DNA from: Ignavibacteria bacterium
GTDB lineage: Bacteria > Bacteroidota > Ignavibacteria > Kapaibacteriales > UBA2268
Assembly: GCA_031261605.1 (NCBI GenBank)
Contig: JAISJI010000057.1
Span: forward strand, 1-33,951
Direction of reading: 5' to 3'
Length of the DNA stretch: 33,951 nt
Of the stretch, positions 17,080 to 26,258 are shown one piece after another; positions within the stretch are counted from its first letter, which is position 1, and each line of letters starts with the position of its first letter. A model generated the notes under the pieces. The model saw only the letters and a program-made list of their open reading frames with translations. It was not told the DNA's origin and made no database searches. The position numbers were made by a program, and so were the translations under genes.

Positions 17080-17454
17080 TTAATTTAAAGAAATGAAATG
17101 TAAACTCTCCATACTATTCTTATTTTTAATACTTTCAGCAAAGTTTCCCCATTGTGCCACAAATAGCGACCAATTAAGCGAAAACATATCTATATCATCG
17201 TCATCCCAATAGGAATGAACGATAGAGATAGAGTTTAGAAGTTGCTTGCGTTTGGAATTTGAAACTAAGACATAATTTGGTATGAGTTCTATTATGGAAT
17301 TACAAAACAGAAAGATACGCGACACTAGAACAGACAAATCATCGGTTCGTAAATTATGTTTGTTAATAACAGCCACTACTTTATCTATCGTATATATCAA
17401 TGTATCTATGATTAATATTTGGCTCTCAAATTTTATTATATCATCGTCGAACAT
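17080..17454 (-). CDS. Small unknown protein
   Basis: A 124-residue protein from ATG 17454. It is rich in Ile, Leu, Asn and Asp, predicted mostly helical, with no signal peptide or membrane segment. A WDDDDIDMF acidic patch lies near residue 84. I recognise no family. Its position between the CbpA-like gene (38 nt upstream) and ispH (9 nt downstream) makes it a real coding gene of the same transcript, but gives no function. Confidence 0.65.
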   Translation of the reverse strand: MFDDDIIKFESQILIIDTLIYTIDKVVAVINKHNLRTDDLSVLVSRIFLFCNSIIELIPNYVLVSNSKRKQLLNSISIVHSYWDDDDIDMFSLNWSLFVAQWGNFAESIKNKNSMESLHFISLN

Positions 17455-17492
17455 AAGAAAGAATGTAGTGTGAAAAATGAATGCTAATAGTT

Positions 17493-18476
17493 TTACTGAC
17501 TATTGACTCGCATACTTTGTAGTTGCTTAAATACTTCTATTTCGTTATCTGTAAGATTGGTAGGTAATGCTACATTCAACTTCACATACAAATCGCCTTT
17601 ATTGTCGCTACCATATACCGGCATTCCTTGTCCAGATAACTTAAATACCTTGCTATTGGGCGTTCCTTGTGGTATTTTAATATTGAAGTTACCGAAAAAT
17701 GTCGCTACAATAATACTTCCGCCAAGTATAGCAGTATATAGGTCGCATCCCATAGTAACATATATATCATTGTTATTTTTTCGCTCCAACAAAGTTCCAT
17801 CCTTCATTGTCATTGTGTCTTCCACATTGACAGTAACAACCAAATCGCCATATTTTCCACCAACTTCAGTGGATGGGTAGCCCTTGCCAGATATTTTTTG
17901 CACATAGCCATTAACGATACCGGGCTTAAATTTCACTTCAATACGATTTCTATTTAATGTTAGTATCCTCACAACACCCTTGTAGGCGTCCTCCAAAGAT
18001 ATGGTAACGTCTGTTTCAAAATTTCTGCCTTTTATTGGTTTGGGAGTGCTTTTGGTTTTGCTGAATGGAGATTTCTTGCCTGAATTAGAAGTGAAGTTGC
18101 CGAATATCTGACTAAAGAACTCCGAACCGCTACCGCCTTGTCCAAACATATCACTGACCGAGCCAGAGCCACGATTGCCTTGATTAGCAAACCAGTCGTT
18201 CCATTTGAATTCATTTGGGTTTGCGCCAGTAGAGCGAAAGTTATGGTATGAACTACCGAGATTATCGTATTTTGCACGCTTTTGTGTATCGCTTAACACT
18301 TCGTATGCTTCTCCAATATCTTTGAATTTGTTTTCGGCACCACTTTCTTTATTAGTATCCGGATGATACTTGCGAGCGAGCTTACGATATGCTTTCTTTA
18401 TATCGTCTGCGGTTGCTGTTTTCTCTACACCGAGAGTTTTATAGTAATCTTTGTATTCCACAGAATTGGTAGTCAA
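17493..18476 (-). CDS. cbpA: DnaJ/Hsp40 co-chaperone, CbpA-like (type II, no zinc finger)
   Basis: A 327-residue cytoplasmic co-chaperone. The J domain covers residues 9-75 with HPD at 38-40, which stimulates DnaK ATPase. A Gly/Phe/Ser-rich linker follows (about 78-145), then two C-terminal beta domains ([57 protein letters not shown]). The four CxxCxGxG zinc repeats of true DnaJ are absent, so it is CbpA/DjlA-type rather than the housekeeping DnaJ. The start is TTG at 18476. dnaK and grpE are not adjacent. Confidence 0.88.
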   Translation of the reverse strand: MTTNSVEYKDYYKTLGVEKTATADDIKKAYRKLARKYHPDTNKESGAENKFKDIGEAYEVLSDTQKRAKYDNLGSSYHNFRSTGANPNEFKWNDWFANQGNRGSGSVSDMFGQGGSGSEFFSQIFGNFTSNSGKKSPFSKTKSTPKPIKGRNFETDVTISLEDAYKGVVRILTLNRNRIEVKFKPGIVNGYVQKISGKGYPSTEVGGKYGDLVVTVNVEDTMTMKDGTLLERKNNNDIYVTMGCDLYTAILGGSIIVATFFGNFNIKIPQGTPNSKVFKLSGQGMPVYGSDNKGDLYVKLNVALPTNLTDNEIEVFKQLQSMRVNSQ

Positions 18477-18550
18477 ATTATTTAATTGAATAAAATATTA
18501 TGTTTATCTTACACAGATACTACGCAATATACTAAAAAAAAGGGAGAATA

Positions 18551-20800
18551 TTACTTTACGCGTATTTTTTGCCCCAAGGACAATTTATCCGGCTTCAAAT
18601 TACCATTCAGTTTTACAATAGCACTTACCGTAGTTTGATATTTTTGTGCTATCTCAGATAGGTTATCCCCTTGTTTAACAGTATGGACAACGGATTTATC
18701 GGCATTTGATTTAGGTTTTGTATCTTTATTATTCTTTGCATTTGCAGCAACATTAATCTTTTCACCGATGCGTATGTTATCTCCCTTAATGTTTGGATTT
18801 AACTCTCGCAGTTGTGCTTCAGTCAATCCATAGTCCTTTGCAATCTTAAAAAGAGTTTCGCCCTTTTCGACGGTATGCTTCGTTGGAGTAGCATCTGCGG
18901 CAGTCGCTGGTGTTGATGGCTTTGGTGATGGCTTGGACACATTAGTTGTTGTAGTTGGTGTAGTAGTAACCGACTTGTTGTTCTTATCAAACTCTGCCTT
19001 CGTAACGATTAAAACTTTGCCTTCCTCTATGGTGTCTTGGTCTACAGGTATGCTGTTCCAATTACGCAAATCAGAGGCGCTGACTTTTGTCCTTGAGGCA
19101 AGTTCATAAATGGTTGTAGTTGAATCTACCAAATAGAAGTTATCATTGGATTCGGCTATCTTCGCTTTTGACACTAACGCATTGTTAGACACTGCAAATG
19201 TAGATTGTTGGAATGTTTTAACACCAATAGGTATCCTTATCTCCGAATTAAAATCCAATGCTATGCTATGCTGGCTGAAGCCATTGAGCGATATTAGTTC
19301 ATCAATAGAAACATCAAACTTCTCTGCAACTGATACAATGTTCTCACCTCTTGTCACTTTATGGACAAGAGACGGCTGCTTCTCTTCCTTAGATAATTTT
19401 GCGAAATTTACTTTGAAATCCTTAGATGTATTTGGGGGAACACGCAATCTATAATACTTCCTATCGGGTGGAGTTATGTCATAAAGCAATTCCGGATTAA
19501 GTTCTCTAATCTCCTCTACTCCCACGCCAATGGACTTAGACACCGCAGATAGATTTACCGCTTGCTCCAATTCCACAATATCAAATTTAAATTCCGGCAA
19601 GTAATTCAAATTTTTTACATCTATACCATACGCAGGCGGGTCAGAGGTAATTTTCAATATTGCGATAAATAATGGAACATAGTTTCGAGCTTCCGGTGGC
19701 ATATTAATATTCTTTTGATTACTAATATCCCAGAACGTTGGATTATCTTTATTTGTCTGCTTTAATGCACGTCTAACATTACCCCAGCCCCAGTTGTAAG
19801 CGCTTAATGCAAGATACCAGTCGTTAAATTCCAAGTATAGGTCACGTAAGTAACGTAACGCTGCTCTTGTGGATTTTACTGGGTCTCTACGCTCATCTAC
19901 CCAGATGGAACGCTTCTTGTTTAAGCCATAATCTATTCCTGTCGGATACATAAATTGCCAAAGTCCAACAGCGTGCTTGGATGACTCTGCATAAGGGTCG
20001 AGCGAACTTTCGCAAAACGTGAGCAATAATATCTCACTTGGAATTCCTTCCTTCTCTGCAATGTCCTTCATCATTGGAAACCAACGGCTCGAGCGTTCAA
20101 TCCACTTCGGCATATAGTTTTTTGCTCTGCCTTTTGTTAGAAAATCTATTTGGAAATCAATCGCAGCGTGTTCTTCTACTGGTATTTGTAATTCTGTTAT
20201 GCTTGGTATTTTAAATACATATCTGCTTGTTGTATCTGCGCTCGGAGGTCTGCTAAACTCCTCCGCATTAGCCACACTATCGCCAGTTTTACTCGGAATA
20301 ATATCATTCACCTGGTCTTCTTGCTTATAGAATTGCGACTTAGGCACAATTAAGAAGTCCGGACTATACGGCTTACCCTTGCTACATAGTTCTATATCAG
20401 ACATTATATTCTGGAACAACTCCTTGTAGTCATCGTTATCATCTACCTCCGGGTAACTGCCTATTTTGTTCAATGTAGTTAGTGCTGCTTCAAAGAAACT
20501 CAATGCAGCAGTTGTATCGTTCTTCTGCAATACTATAAGTCCCTTTATATACGACTGGCGCGACTTCTCTATAGTATTGCTAATCATCTCATCGGTAATA
20601 ACTCGGACAGCGTGGGAATTATCCAATGGAGTATATTTATCCGGAAATTTTGCCTGTCGTTTCGGCTGCTGTCTTGGTGGCGGATTATTCTGTGCATAAA
20701 GATTATCAATACCACTAAAAGCCAGAAATAAAATGGGGATTAGTAGTAAAATAAGGAGATTGTGAGGTAATAATATGCGTTGTTTGTATTGATTTATCAT
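18551..20800 (-). CDS. MltD-like membrane-bound lytic murein transglycosylase with LysM domains
   Basis: A 749-residue envelope enzyme that cleaves the MurNAc-GlcNAc bond of peptidoglycan. An N-terminal membrane signal (about residues 9-36) is followed by a proline-rich linker and a helical region. The SLT domain (about 235-370) has catalytic Glu264 in TFCESSLDPYAES, then GLWQFMYPTG and ALSAYNWGWGNV. Four LysM-like repeats follow at about 478, 555, 640 and 705 (VHKVTRGENIVSVAEKF, HTVEKGETLFKIAKDYG, HTVKQGDNLSEIAQKYQ). The second is degenerate and the spacers are Thr/Pro-rich. No lipobox Cys is seen. It is divergent from the thioredoxin-fold gene across 158 nt. Confidence 0.9.
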   Translation of the reverse strand: MINQYKQRILLPHNLLILLLIPILFLAFSGIDNLYAQNNPPPRQQPKRQAKFPDKYTPLDNSHAVRVITDEMISNTIEKSRQSYIKGLIVLQKNDTTAALSFFEAALTTLNKIGSYPEVDDNDDYKELFQNIMSDIELCSKGKPYSPDFLIVPKSQFYKQEDQVNDIIPSKTGDSVANAEEFSRPPSADTTSRYVFKIPSITELQIPVEEHAAIDFQIDFLTKGRAKNYMPKWIERSSRWFPMMKDIAEKEGIPSEILLLTFCESSLDPYAESSKHAVGLWQFMYPTGIDYGLNKKRSIWVDERRDPVKSTRAALRYLRDLYLEFNDWYLALSAYNWGWGNVRRALKQTNKDNPTFWDISNQKNINMPPEARNYVPLFIAILKITSDPPAYGIDVKNLNYLPEFKFDIVELEQAVNLSAVSKSIGVGVEEIRELNPELLYDITPPDRKYYRLRVPPNTSKDFKVNFAKLSKEEKQPSLVHKVTRGENIVSVAEKFDVSIDELISLNGFSQHSIALDFNSEIRIPIGVKTFQQSTFAVSNNALVSKAKIAESNDNFYLVDSTTTIYELASRTKVSASDLRNWNSIPVDQDTIEEGKVLIVTKAEFDKNNKSVTTTPTTTTNVSKPSPKPSTPATAADATPTKHTVEKGETLFKIAKDYGLTEAQLRELNPNIKGDNIRIGEKINVAANAKNNKDTKPKSNADKSVVHTVKQGDNLSEIAQKYQTTVSAIVKLNGNLKPDKLSLGQKIRVK

Positions 20801-20958
20801 AGATGCCCTAATTTGTTTTTTTAAATATAATAAAAAAAATATTGTTTAAGATACTTCAAACGTATTTTTTTTGAAATTTTGTTGATAAATATTTATATCA
20901 CTTGTTAATAATTTTTGCTATATTGCAAGATTCTTATGTTATTACTAATGCAATTTTA

Positions 20959-21621
20959 ATGAAAAAATACATCCTTCTAACCATAACACTCGCTCTATTA
21001 TCATATTGCCATATTCTCGCTGACAATAAACAAATGGATATATTGGAAAAACTTATACCCGATGGCTCTAATGCACCAGCAGTATCCGGACAGATATACT
21101 ACCACAATTCCAAAGTGAAATTTAACAACATTACAGCATTCCAAAAAGCACTGAAGCATTACAAAATCTCGTTTAAGAACAAAATTACATTGCTACAATT
21201 CTGGCAATTAGATGATAAATTTAGCAAACTCGCACTGCCAAAATTGCAAATTATAAACACTAAATACAAGAAGAATGGCATCCAGATTTTCGCCATCAAT
21301 ACGAATGATTTTGACGACAAACTATCCATTATGGAATACCTAAATAACTACAACCAAACCCAGCAATCATTTGATGCGGAGACCAACAAGTATTACGAAA
21401 ATGTTAAGACAGATTTCTATAAGCCACTAACCACACCGCTACTTTTCGCAGACAAATCATTGAAACAGCAGTTCGGTATAAAAGCATTTCCTGCGATGTT
21501 CATTATCAACAAGCAAGGCAAGGTGCATACAGCAATGGTGGGCTACTTCAATGAATACGATACGTGGCTATCGGAAGTATTAGATGATTTATTAAAACCA
21601 AAGGGAGGAAAGAAGAAGTAA
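20959..21621 (+). CDS. Exported thioredoxin-fold (TlpA/AhpC-TSA-like) protein lacking the CxxC motif
   Basis: From ATG 20959 the protein has 220 residues with a signal peptide (MKKYILLTITLALLSYCHIL, then ADNK). An earlier in-frame start at 20902 adds an unlikely 19-residue leader. The fold is recognisable from ITLLQFWQLDDKF, GIQIFAINTND, FGIKAFPAMFIINKQGKV and the C-terminal helix. The usual WCxxC is replaced by WQLDD and no Cys pair exists, so thiol redox activity is unlikely. The stop overlaps the thiH start as TAATG, implying coupling. The C-terminal end is Lys/Gly-rich. Confidence 0.75.
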   Translation: MKKYILLTITLALLSYCHILADNKQMDILEKLIPDGSNAPAVSGQIYYHNSKVKFNNITAFQKALKHYKISFKNKITLLQFWQLDDKFSKLALPKLQIINTKYKKNGIQIFAINTNDFDDKLSIMEYLNNYNQTQQSFDAETNKYYENVKTDFYKPLTTPLLFADKSLKQQFGIKAFPAMFIINKQGKVHTAMVGYFNEYDTWLSEVLDDLLKPKGGKKK

Positions 21622-22751
21622 TGAAACCCACTTTTTTTGACAACCTGCTCCAATATGATTGGAATGAAATAGCCAATAGAATACGAAATGCAACTGATAT
21701 GAGTGTAACGACAGCCATCTCCAATGCAAGCAACAACACCGCATTAACGGATGATGACATTATCGCACTCCTCTCGCCAGCAGCTGCACATCATTTGGAA
21801 GAACTTGCAACCATTAGCAGAGCAAAGACACAACGGCGTTTTGGAAAAAACATACAACTATACATCCCTCTATATCTATCCAACTACTGCACTAATTCCT
21901 GCACATACTGTGGGTTTAGTGGCAAGAATAAAATCAATAGAAAGGCGCTTACAGATGCAGAAATACTCCAAGAAGTCAATGCTATTAAGGAAATGGGATA
22001 CGAACATATTCTGCTTGTGACGGGCGAATCTACAAAGCACGCCGGTGTTGATTATCTACTCAATGCCATTAACTTAATTAAGCCATACTTCGCCTGCATC
22101 TCCGCAGAAATACAGCCGTTAGACACCGCCGACTATGCTAAGTTAATAGACGCTGGACTCAATGCGGTGTATGTCTATCAGGAAACTTACAACAAAAATA
22201 ATTATACAATATACCATCCAGCAGGCAAAAAAAGCGACTTCGCATACCGTCTCGCAACTCCCGAACGACTTGGCGATGCCGGTATATATAAGATTGGATC
22301 GGGAGCATTGCTCGGATTAGAGAATTGGCAAGTAGAGGGCTTTTTTCTCGCACAACATTTGCGTTTCCTTATAAAGCATTATTGGCGTTCAAAATACTCT
22401 ATTTCCTTTCCTCGCATTCGTCCGCAGGTTGGTGGCTTTGAGCCGAAGTATCCGGTGTCTGACAAAGAACTCGCACAGTTGATATGGGCATTGCGACTGT
22501 TTGATGAAGATGTAGAAATATCACTAACTACACGTGAAAATGCTACGTTCCGCAACAATATGCTATCACTTGGAATCACAAGTATGAGTGCTGGCTCAAA
22601 GACAGAACCCGGCGGCTACGCAACACAGCATAATCGGCTGGAACAGTGGTCTATCAATGATTCACGCTCCCCAATAGAACTCGTATCCGAAATCAACAAA
22701 CAAAATTATTCGGCATTGTGGAAAGATTGGGACAAGTTTTTTGTAGTATAG
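21621..22751 (+). CDS. thiH: 2-iminoacetate synthase (tyrosine lyase) ThiH
   Basis: A 376-residue radical SAM enzyme that splits tyrosine into p-cresol and dehydroglycine, supplying the thiazole ring of thiamine in anaerobic-style synthesis. The cluster motif is Cys90-x3-Cys94-x2-Cys97 in SNYCTNSCTYCGFSG. HILLVTGES, the EIQPL segment and RPQVGG follow as in ThiH. The C-terminal GSKTEPGGY and the closing DWDKFF segment agree. GGGAGGA lies 11-17 nt before the start, inside the upstream gene. thiG, thiS and thiF, usual neighbours, are absent here. Confidence 0.93.
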   Translation: MKPTFFDNLLQYDWNEIANRIRNATDMSVTTAISNASNNTALTDDDIIALLSPAAAHHLEELATISRAKTQRRFGKNIQLYIPLYLSNYCTNSCTYCGFSGKNKINRKALTDAEILQEVNAIKEMGYEHILLVTGESTKHAGVDYLLNAINLIKPYFACISAEIQPLDTADYAKLIDAGLNAVYVYQETYNKNNYTIYHPAGKKSDFAYRLATPERLGDAGIYKIGSGALLGLENWQVEGFFLAQHLRFLIKHYWRSKYSISFPRIRPQVGGFEPKYPVSDKELAQLIWALRLFDEDVEISLTTRENATFRNNMLSLGITSMSAGSKTEPGGYATQHNRLEQWSINDSRSPIELVSEINKQNYSALWKDWDKFFVV

Positions 22752-22775
22752 GATAGCAAATTCGTAAATAATTTG

Positions 22776-22783
22776 TATATTTG
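22776..22783 (+). promoter_or_regulatory. Candidate -7 element upstream of ispF
   Basis: TATATTTG fits TAnnTTTG, 37 nt before the ispF start. No matching TTTG lies 20 nt upstream, so confidence is limited. Confidence 0.35.
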
Positions 22784-22820
22784 TGGTCTACATAACATAA
22801 ACATAATATAAAACTTAATT

Positions 22821-23294
22821 ATGATTGGCTTTGGCTACGATTTACATAGATTAGAAGAAGGGAATACTCTGATACTCGGCGGTATTACTATAGAAAGCGA
22901 TAAGGGAACTGTTGCTCATAGTGATGGCGATGTGCTAATTCATTCATTAGTAGATGCCATACTTGGCGCTGCTGGCTTGGATGACATCGGCACTTATTTC
23001 CCCGAAACGGATATGAAATATAAGAATTACGATAGCACTAAATTTTTAGAAGCAGTTGAGGATTTGTTAGCGAACAATGGCTTTTACATTGTCAATATTG
23101 ATATTGCTATTATCGTAGAGAAGCCAATGCTTTCTTCGTATAAACCTGAAATTAGAGCAAATCTTGCCAGCTTACTTAAAATTCCTGTAGAACATATTAG
23201 CGTAAAAGCAAAGACCAATGAACAGCAGGACGCCATCGGACAAAGAAAAGCCATAGCTGTCTATTCTGTCTGCCAATTAGAAAAGAGAGCATAA
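22821..23294 (+). CDS. ispF: 2-C-methyl-D-erythritol 2,4-cyclodiphosphate synthase
   Basis: A 157-residue trimeric MEP-pathway enzyme forming the cyclic diphosphate with release of CMP. The metal ligands Asp7 and His9 (GYDLHRL) and His41 are present. AHSDGDVLIHSLVDAILGAAGLDDIGTYFP-type sequence (residues 32-61) is the family signature, and the KAKTNEQQDAIGQRKAIAV end carries the conserved substrate loop. Full length. It is monocistronic, with its own promoter candidate and a hairpin after it. Confidence 0.97.
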   Translation: MIGFGYDLHRLEEGNTLILGGITIESDKGTVAHSDGDVLIHSLVDAILGAAGLDDIGTYFPETDMKYKNYDSTKFLEAVEDLLANNGFYIVNIDIAIIVEKPMLSSYKPEIRANLASLLKIPVEHISVKAKTNEQQDAIGQRKAIAVYSVCQLEKRA

Positions 23295-23299
23295 TAGAT

Positions 23300-23329
23300 A
23301 ATTTTTACAAATAATTTTTTGTAAAAATT
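23300..23329 (+). terminator. Hairpin after ispF
   Basis: AATTTTTACAAA (23300-23311) pairs perfectly with TTTGTAAAAATT (23318-23329), 12 bp with a 6-nt loop, 6 nt past the stop. The stem is A/T-rich and the following T-run short (TATTG), so it may be a weak terminator. Confidence 0.55.
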
Positions 23330-23337
23330 TATTGAAA

Positions 23338-23369
23338 TTTGGTCATTACAAAAAAAAATGTTATTTTTG
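23338..23369 (+). promoter_or_regulatory. Bacteroidota-type promoter of tRNA-Pro
   Basis: TTTG (23338-23341), 20-nt spacer with nine A, TATTTTTG (23362-23369). The spacer GTCATTAC-A9-TGT nearly equals that of the tRNA-His promoter (GTAATTAC-A9-CAT). Confidence 0.8.
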
Positions 23370-23406
23370 TATTCCCTTGTTTTTGAAATTAACAACAAGA
23401 ACAAAA

Positions 23407-23482
23407 CGGGGTGTAGCGCAGCCCGGTTTAGCGCATCTGGTTTGGGACCAGAGGGCCGGAGGTTCGAATCCTCTCACCCCGA
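23407..23482 (+). tRNA. tRNA-Pro (TGG anticodon)
   Basis: Acceptor CGGGGTG pairs with CACCCCG. Anticodon stem TCTGG/CCAGA, loop TTTGGGA, anticodon TGG. T-loop TTCGAAT. Discriminator A. CCA is not encoded (CAAC follows). Confidence 0.97.
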
Positions 23483-23491
23483 CAACATAGA

Positions 23492-23525
23492 AATCCTATA
23501 ATTCATAAAATTGTAGGATTTTTTT
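23492..23525 (+). terminator. Terminator of tRNA-Pro
   Basis: AATCCTATAA (23492-23501) and TTGTAGGATT (23511-23520) form a stem with one wobble, followed by TTTTT. Confidence 0.85.
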
Positions 23526-23548
23526 ATACCACCTAATAACTTACGCAA

Positions 23549-24286
23549 TTGGGACTTACAGACCTTAATCGTGGCTGGCGATTACTAATAGTGTTTATCG
23601 TATACTTCACTCTATTGTATGTAGTATACTTGCTTGTAGATAGAGTCATCTTGCCAGAAATTACATCTGGTGAAGCCACTATCTCCGTTCCTAACGTCTC
23701 CGGAAAAAGTTTGGATGCCGCAAAACTCACTATCGAATCCAAAGGACTAAAAATTGAAGTCGCTAAGGAAGTATATAGCGTCGATGTGCGGACTGGACAA
23801 ATAGTAAATCAATTGCCTGCATCCGGCTCTATTGTAAAAAAAGGTCGTTCCATCTATGTTACTGTTAGCAAAGGCAAAGAATTAGTTCCAGTGCCGTATA
23901 TCACTGGACTTCTACTGCGAACCGCAAAGATAAATCTAATGAAAGCAGGACTTGACATTGGCGACGTTACTTATGATTACAGCGAAAGCATAGGCAAGGA
24001 TACTATTATCTCACAATCCATTAGCCCAACTACAAAAGTCCCTTATGGCGAGCATGTTAGCGTTGTCATTAGCAAGGGAACGGACGACCAATCCAAAATC
24101 CCATCACTAATTGGACTATCTGCTGCTGATGCAAAACTGCTCATAGAAGAATCCGGTTTTGTATTAGGCACAACAGAATATAAATCTGACGCTACATATC
24201 TGCCGGATGTTGTGGTCGGACAATTTCCCCATCCCGGCGATATTGCTGCAGGTGCTACTGTAGTTAATATCACAATAACCAAGTAA
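23549..24286 (+). CDS. PASTA-domain membrane protein
   Basis: A 245-residue protein anchored by one N-terminal membrane segment (LLIVFIVYFTLLYVVYLLV, about residues 12-30). Three PASTA domains face the periplasm: about 46-112 (VPNVSGKSLDAAKLTIES), 113-178 (VPYITGLLLRTAKINLMK) and 180-245 (IPSLIGLSAADAKLLIEE). PASTA domains bind muropeptides and beta-lactams in kinases and PBPs, but neither a kinase nor a transpeptidase domain is present. In Bacteroidota such stand-alone PASTA proteins are common. The start is TTG at 23549, as an in-frame stop lies 4 codons upstream. It precedes the tandem glycosyltransferases by 17 nt. Confidence 0.85.
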   Translation: MGLTDLNRGWRLLIVFIVYFTLLYVVYLLVDRVILPEITSGEATISVPNVSGKSLDAAKLTIESKGLKIEVAKEVYSVDVRTGQIVNQLPASGSIVKKGRSIYVTVSKGKELVPVPYITGLLLRTAKINLMKAGLDIGDVTYDYSESIGKDTIISQSISPTTKVPYGEHVSVVISKGTDDQSKIPSLIGLSAADAKLLIEESGFVLGTTEYKSDATYLPDVVVGQFPHPGDIAAGATVVNITITK

Positions 24287-24303
24287 TATATCACTAGATA
24301 AAG

Positions 24304-26163
24304 ATGAAACAACAAAGACAAGCAAAAAATAAAAAATCTAAATCAACGGAAGCAAATACAAATTGGTATGAATCTAAGAAATTATTTTGGCTCGGATTAG
24401 CCATAATTGCATTAACATACATTATCGTATATCCACAAATATTTGACCCAAAAGTTGCGGACTTAGAGGACAATACTTATTATTACTTGCTTGGGCACAG
24501 CTTAGCAGATGGCAATGGCTATACGGATGAGGATGGCGGGCTGCATTTAGCAAAATCGCCTATGGTTCCAATAATAAATAGTGTTATTATAACATTGGGC
24601 GGAGATATTGTGGCGATAAAAATGGCCAATGGAATTATGTTTTTTTTGTCATTAGTTATGCTATATTATCTGTTATTTAAGATATCAAGTAATGTGCTAC
24701 TTGCATTTGTAACTGTATTGCTAATTCAGCTAAATACAAACTTCCTATTTATGTCAACCATTATTATGTCAGAAATGCCATATTTATTTTTTTTAATGGC
24801 TTCGTTATTTATGTTCTATGCGATAATGAACTACAATAACTTAACTACCACAAAATACTACCTATTGTTAATTGGAACTAGTTTATCTGTAGTGGCTGCG
24901 TATAACACAAGACCATTTGGTGCTATTTGGCTAATAGCTATGGTGCTTGTTCTATTATTTGCCTATGTCTATAATCATAAATTGCTCAAATCCAAATACA
25001 ATGCTCCCTATTCCAGCAAAAAATATCGTTCTATAGTTTCTATATTAATTCTTTCCGCAATTTTTTTGATTTCAATATTTGTATGGAAAAGCTATACAGA
25101 TAGTTATCAAACGATTGAACGACCTGAGTATATCTTTAATGATAATTTTACTAACAACTTTTTAGTTGATGCAGAGACAGGAAAGCCAACATCTTTCAGT
25201 GATTTTGGATATTGGAGCAATCGTTTTACGTATAATGCATCTCAATATACATTCAAAATTGTTCCCAACTCTATGTTTTGGAACCATATAGATACATTTA
25301 AACCAGCAACAGACCATCAATTAGCATTTGGATTGAGAGAGCTAGGATTACGAGAGAAAGATGCAAATCCCACGTTACCTCAGATATTATTAGGCAATAT
25401 TGTATTAATAATCATATTGTTAGGTGCAATTCAATATAGAAAAAACATATTTGTATGGTCTATTTTTTTATTCATAATTGGCTCATTTATTATTCTATAC
25501 ACCAACCAAATTGTTTTTATTACAGATGGCTTTAGGTATATGCAAGCACTAACTCCATTCCTGCTATTCTTCTTCTTAACCGGACTTGTCAAATCTGCTC
25601 AATGGCTTGTTGGTAAATTCAGCAAAAGCAGCGGGTTGCAAAACGCTATTGCTCCTCTTGTCATCGCTATTTTCCTTGCTATTGTTATGCCACATTATAT
25701 TCTGGCTCTGCAAATAGAAATGGAAAATGCTGCAATTAGACACCCCGACCCAAATTCCGATGTGGATTTCAATGCTCCGTATCATAAGCAATTTTTGGAT
25801 TACTTATCGGCTTGTAATTGGATAAAGCATAATGTGCCGGACTCTGCGATAATAGGATTTCGTAAGCCGAAGATTTATATGATATATACGGGTAGTTTTA
25901 AGAAGGGTATTTATATGACAATGCCTGCCTTCGACTCCAATCCAGAGGAAGTATTGGAGTATTTGGACAAGTGGAAGGTTCAGTATTTGCTGTTAGATAC
26001 GTGGTATGCGCACGCTTTTCATACGATTGTGCCGGCGATACAACAATATCCAGAGAAATTTAACATCCTCCAGCAGATTGGCGGAGATATACCAAATGGC
26101 ATAAATCCTACATATATCGTGGAATACAATAAAAATGGATTTGTAGAAACAGAAAATAAATAA
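24304..26163 (+). CDS. GT-C fold membrane glycosyltransferase (GT39/ArnT-like), tandem copy A
   Basis: A 619-residue integral membrane protein with a Lys-rich cytoplasmic N-terminus and 11-13 hydrophobic segments. After the first segment come DPKVADLEDNTYYYLLGHSLADG, the acidic first periplasmic loop typical of GT39/ArnT-type enzymes that use polyprenyl-phosphate sugars. SEMPYLFFLMASLFMFY is also in style. The C-terminal soluble domain (from about 480) includes SACNWIKHNVPDSAIIGFRKPKIY and YLLLDTWYAHAFHTIVP. Donor and acceptor are unknown. It is followed by a paralogue. Adjacent PASTA gene and shared spacing suggest one transcript. Confidence 0.8.
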   Translation: MKQQRQAKNKKSKSTEANTNWYESKKLFWLGLAIIALTYIIVYPQIFDPKVADLEDNTYYYLLGHSLADGNGYTDEDGGLHLAKSPMVPIINSVIITLGGDIVAIKMANGIMFFLSLVMLYYLLFKISSNVLLAFVTVLLIQLNTNFLFMSTIIMSEMPYLFFLMASLFMFYAIMNYNNLTTTKYYLLLIGTSLSVVAAYNTRPFGAIWLIAMVLVLLFAYVYNHKLLKSKYNAPYSSKKYRSIVSILILSAIFLISIFVWKSYTDSYQTIERPEYIFNDNFTNNFLVDAETGKPTSFSDFGYWSNRFTYNASQYTFKIVPNSMFWNHIDTFKPATDHQLAFGLRELGLREKDANPTLPQILLGNIVLIIILLGAIQYRKNIFVWSIFLFIIGSFIILYTNQIVFITDGFRYMQALTPFLLFFFLTGLVKSAQWLVGKFSKSSGLQNAIAPLVIAIFLAIVMPHYILALQIEMENAAIRHPDPNSDVDFNAPYHKQFLDYLSACNWIKHNVPDSAIIGFRKPKIYMIYTGSFKKGIYMTMPAFDSNPEEVLEYLDKWKVQYLLLDTWYAHAFHTIVPAIQQYPEKFNILQQIGGDIPNGINPTYIVEYNKNGFVETENK

Positions 26164-26172
26164 TTAAGATAA
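26020..26172 (+). repeat. Near-identical 3' block, copy A
   Basis: It covers the last 47 codons of copy A and a few bases beyond. It matches 27876-28028, offset 1,856, with only a handful of differences. The rest of the two genes is far more divergent. Confidence 0.88.
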
Positions 26173-26189
26173 AAAATAAGAAATTAGTA

Positions 26190-26210
26190 CCGGAAACCGG
26201 AAACCGGAAA
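26190..26210 (+). repeat. Three tandem CCGGAAA heptamers
   Basis: Three perfect 7-bp units, 21 bp, so a frame-preserving insertion if translated. They run into the palindrome at 26207-26246. Confidence 0.85.
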
Positions 26211-26246
26211 TTAGTTTCAGTTAATAAATTAACTGAAACTAATTTC
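26207..26246. repeat. Perfect 18-bp inverted repeat between the tandem glycosyltransferases
   Basis: Arms 26207-26224 and 26229-26246 are exact complements around the loop TAAA. It lacks a T-run, so it is not a typical terminator. It ends 12 nt before the TTG start of copy B. If translation begins further upstream, it lies inside the coding frame. Confidence 0.85.
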
Positions 26247-26258
26247 CTACAATCAAAA

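Noticed and set aside
26190..26246. CRISPR-like array
   Set aside because: The repeats are 7 bp and directly adjacent with no spacers, and no cas genes are present.
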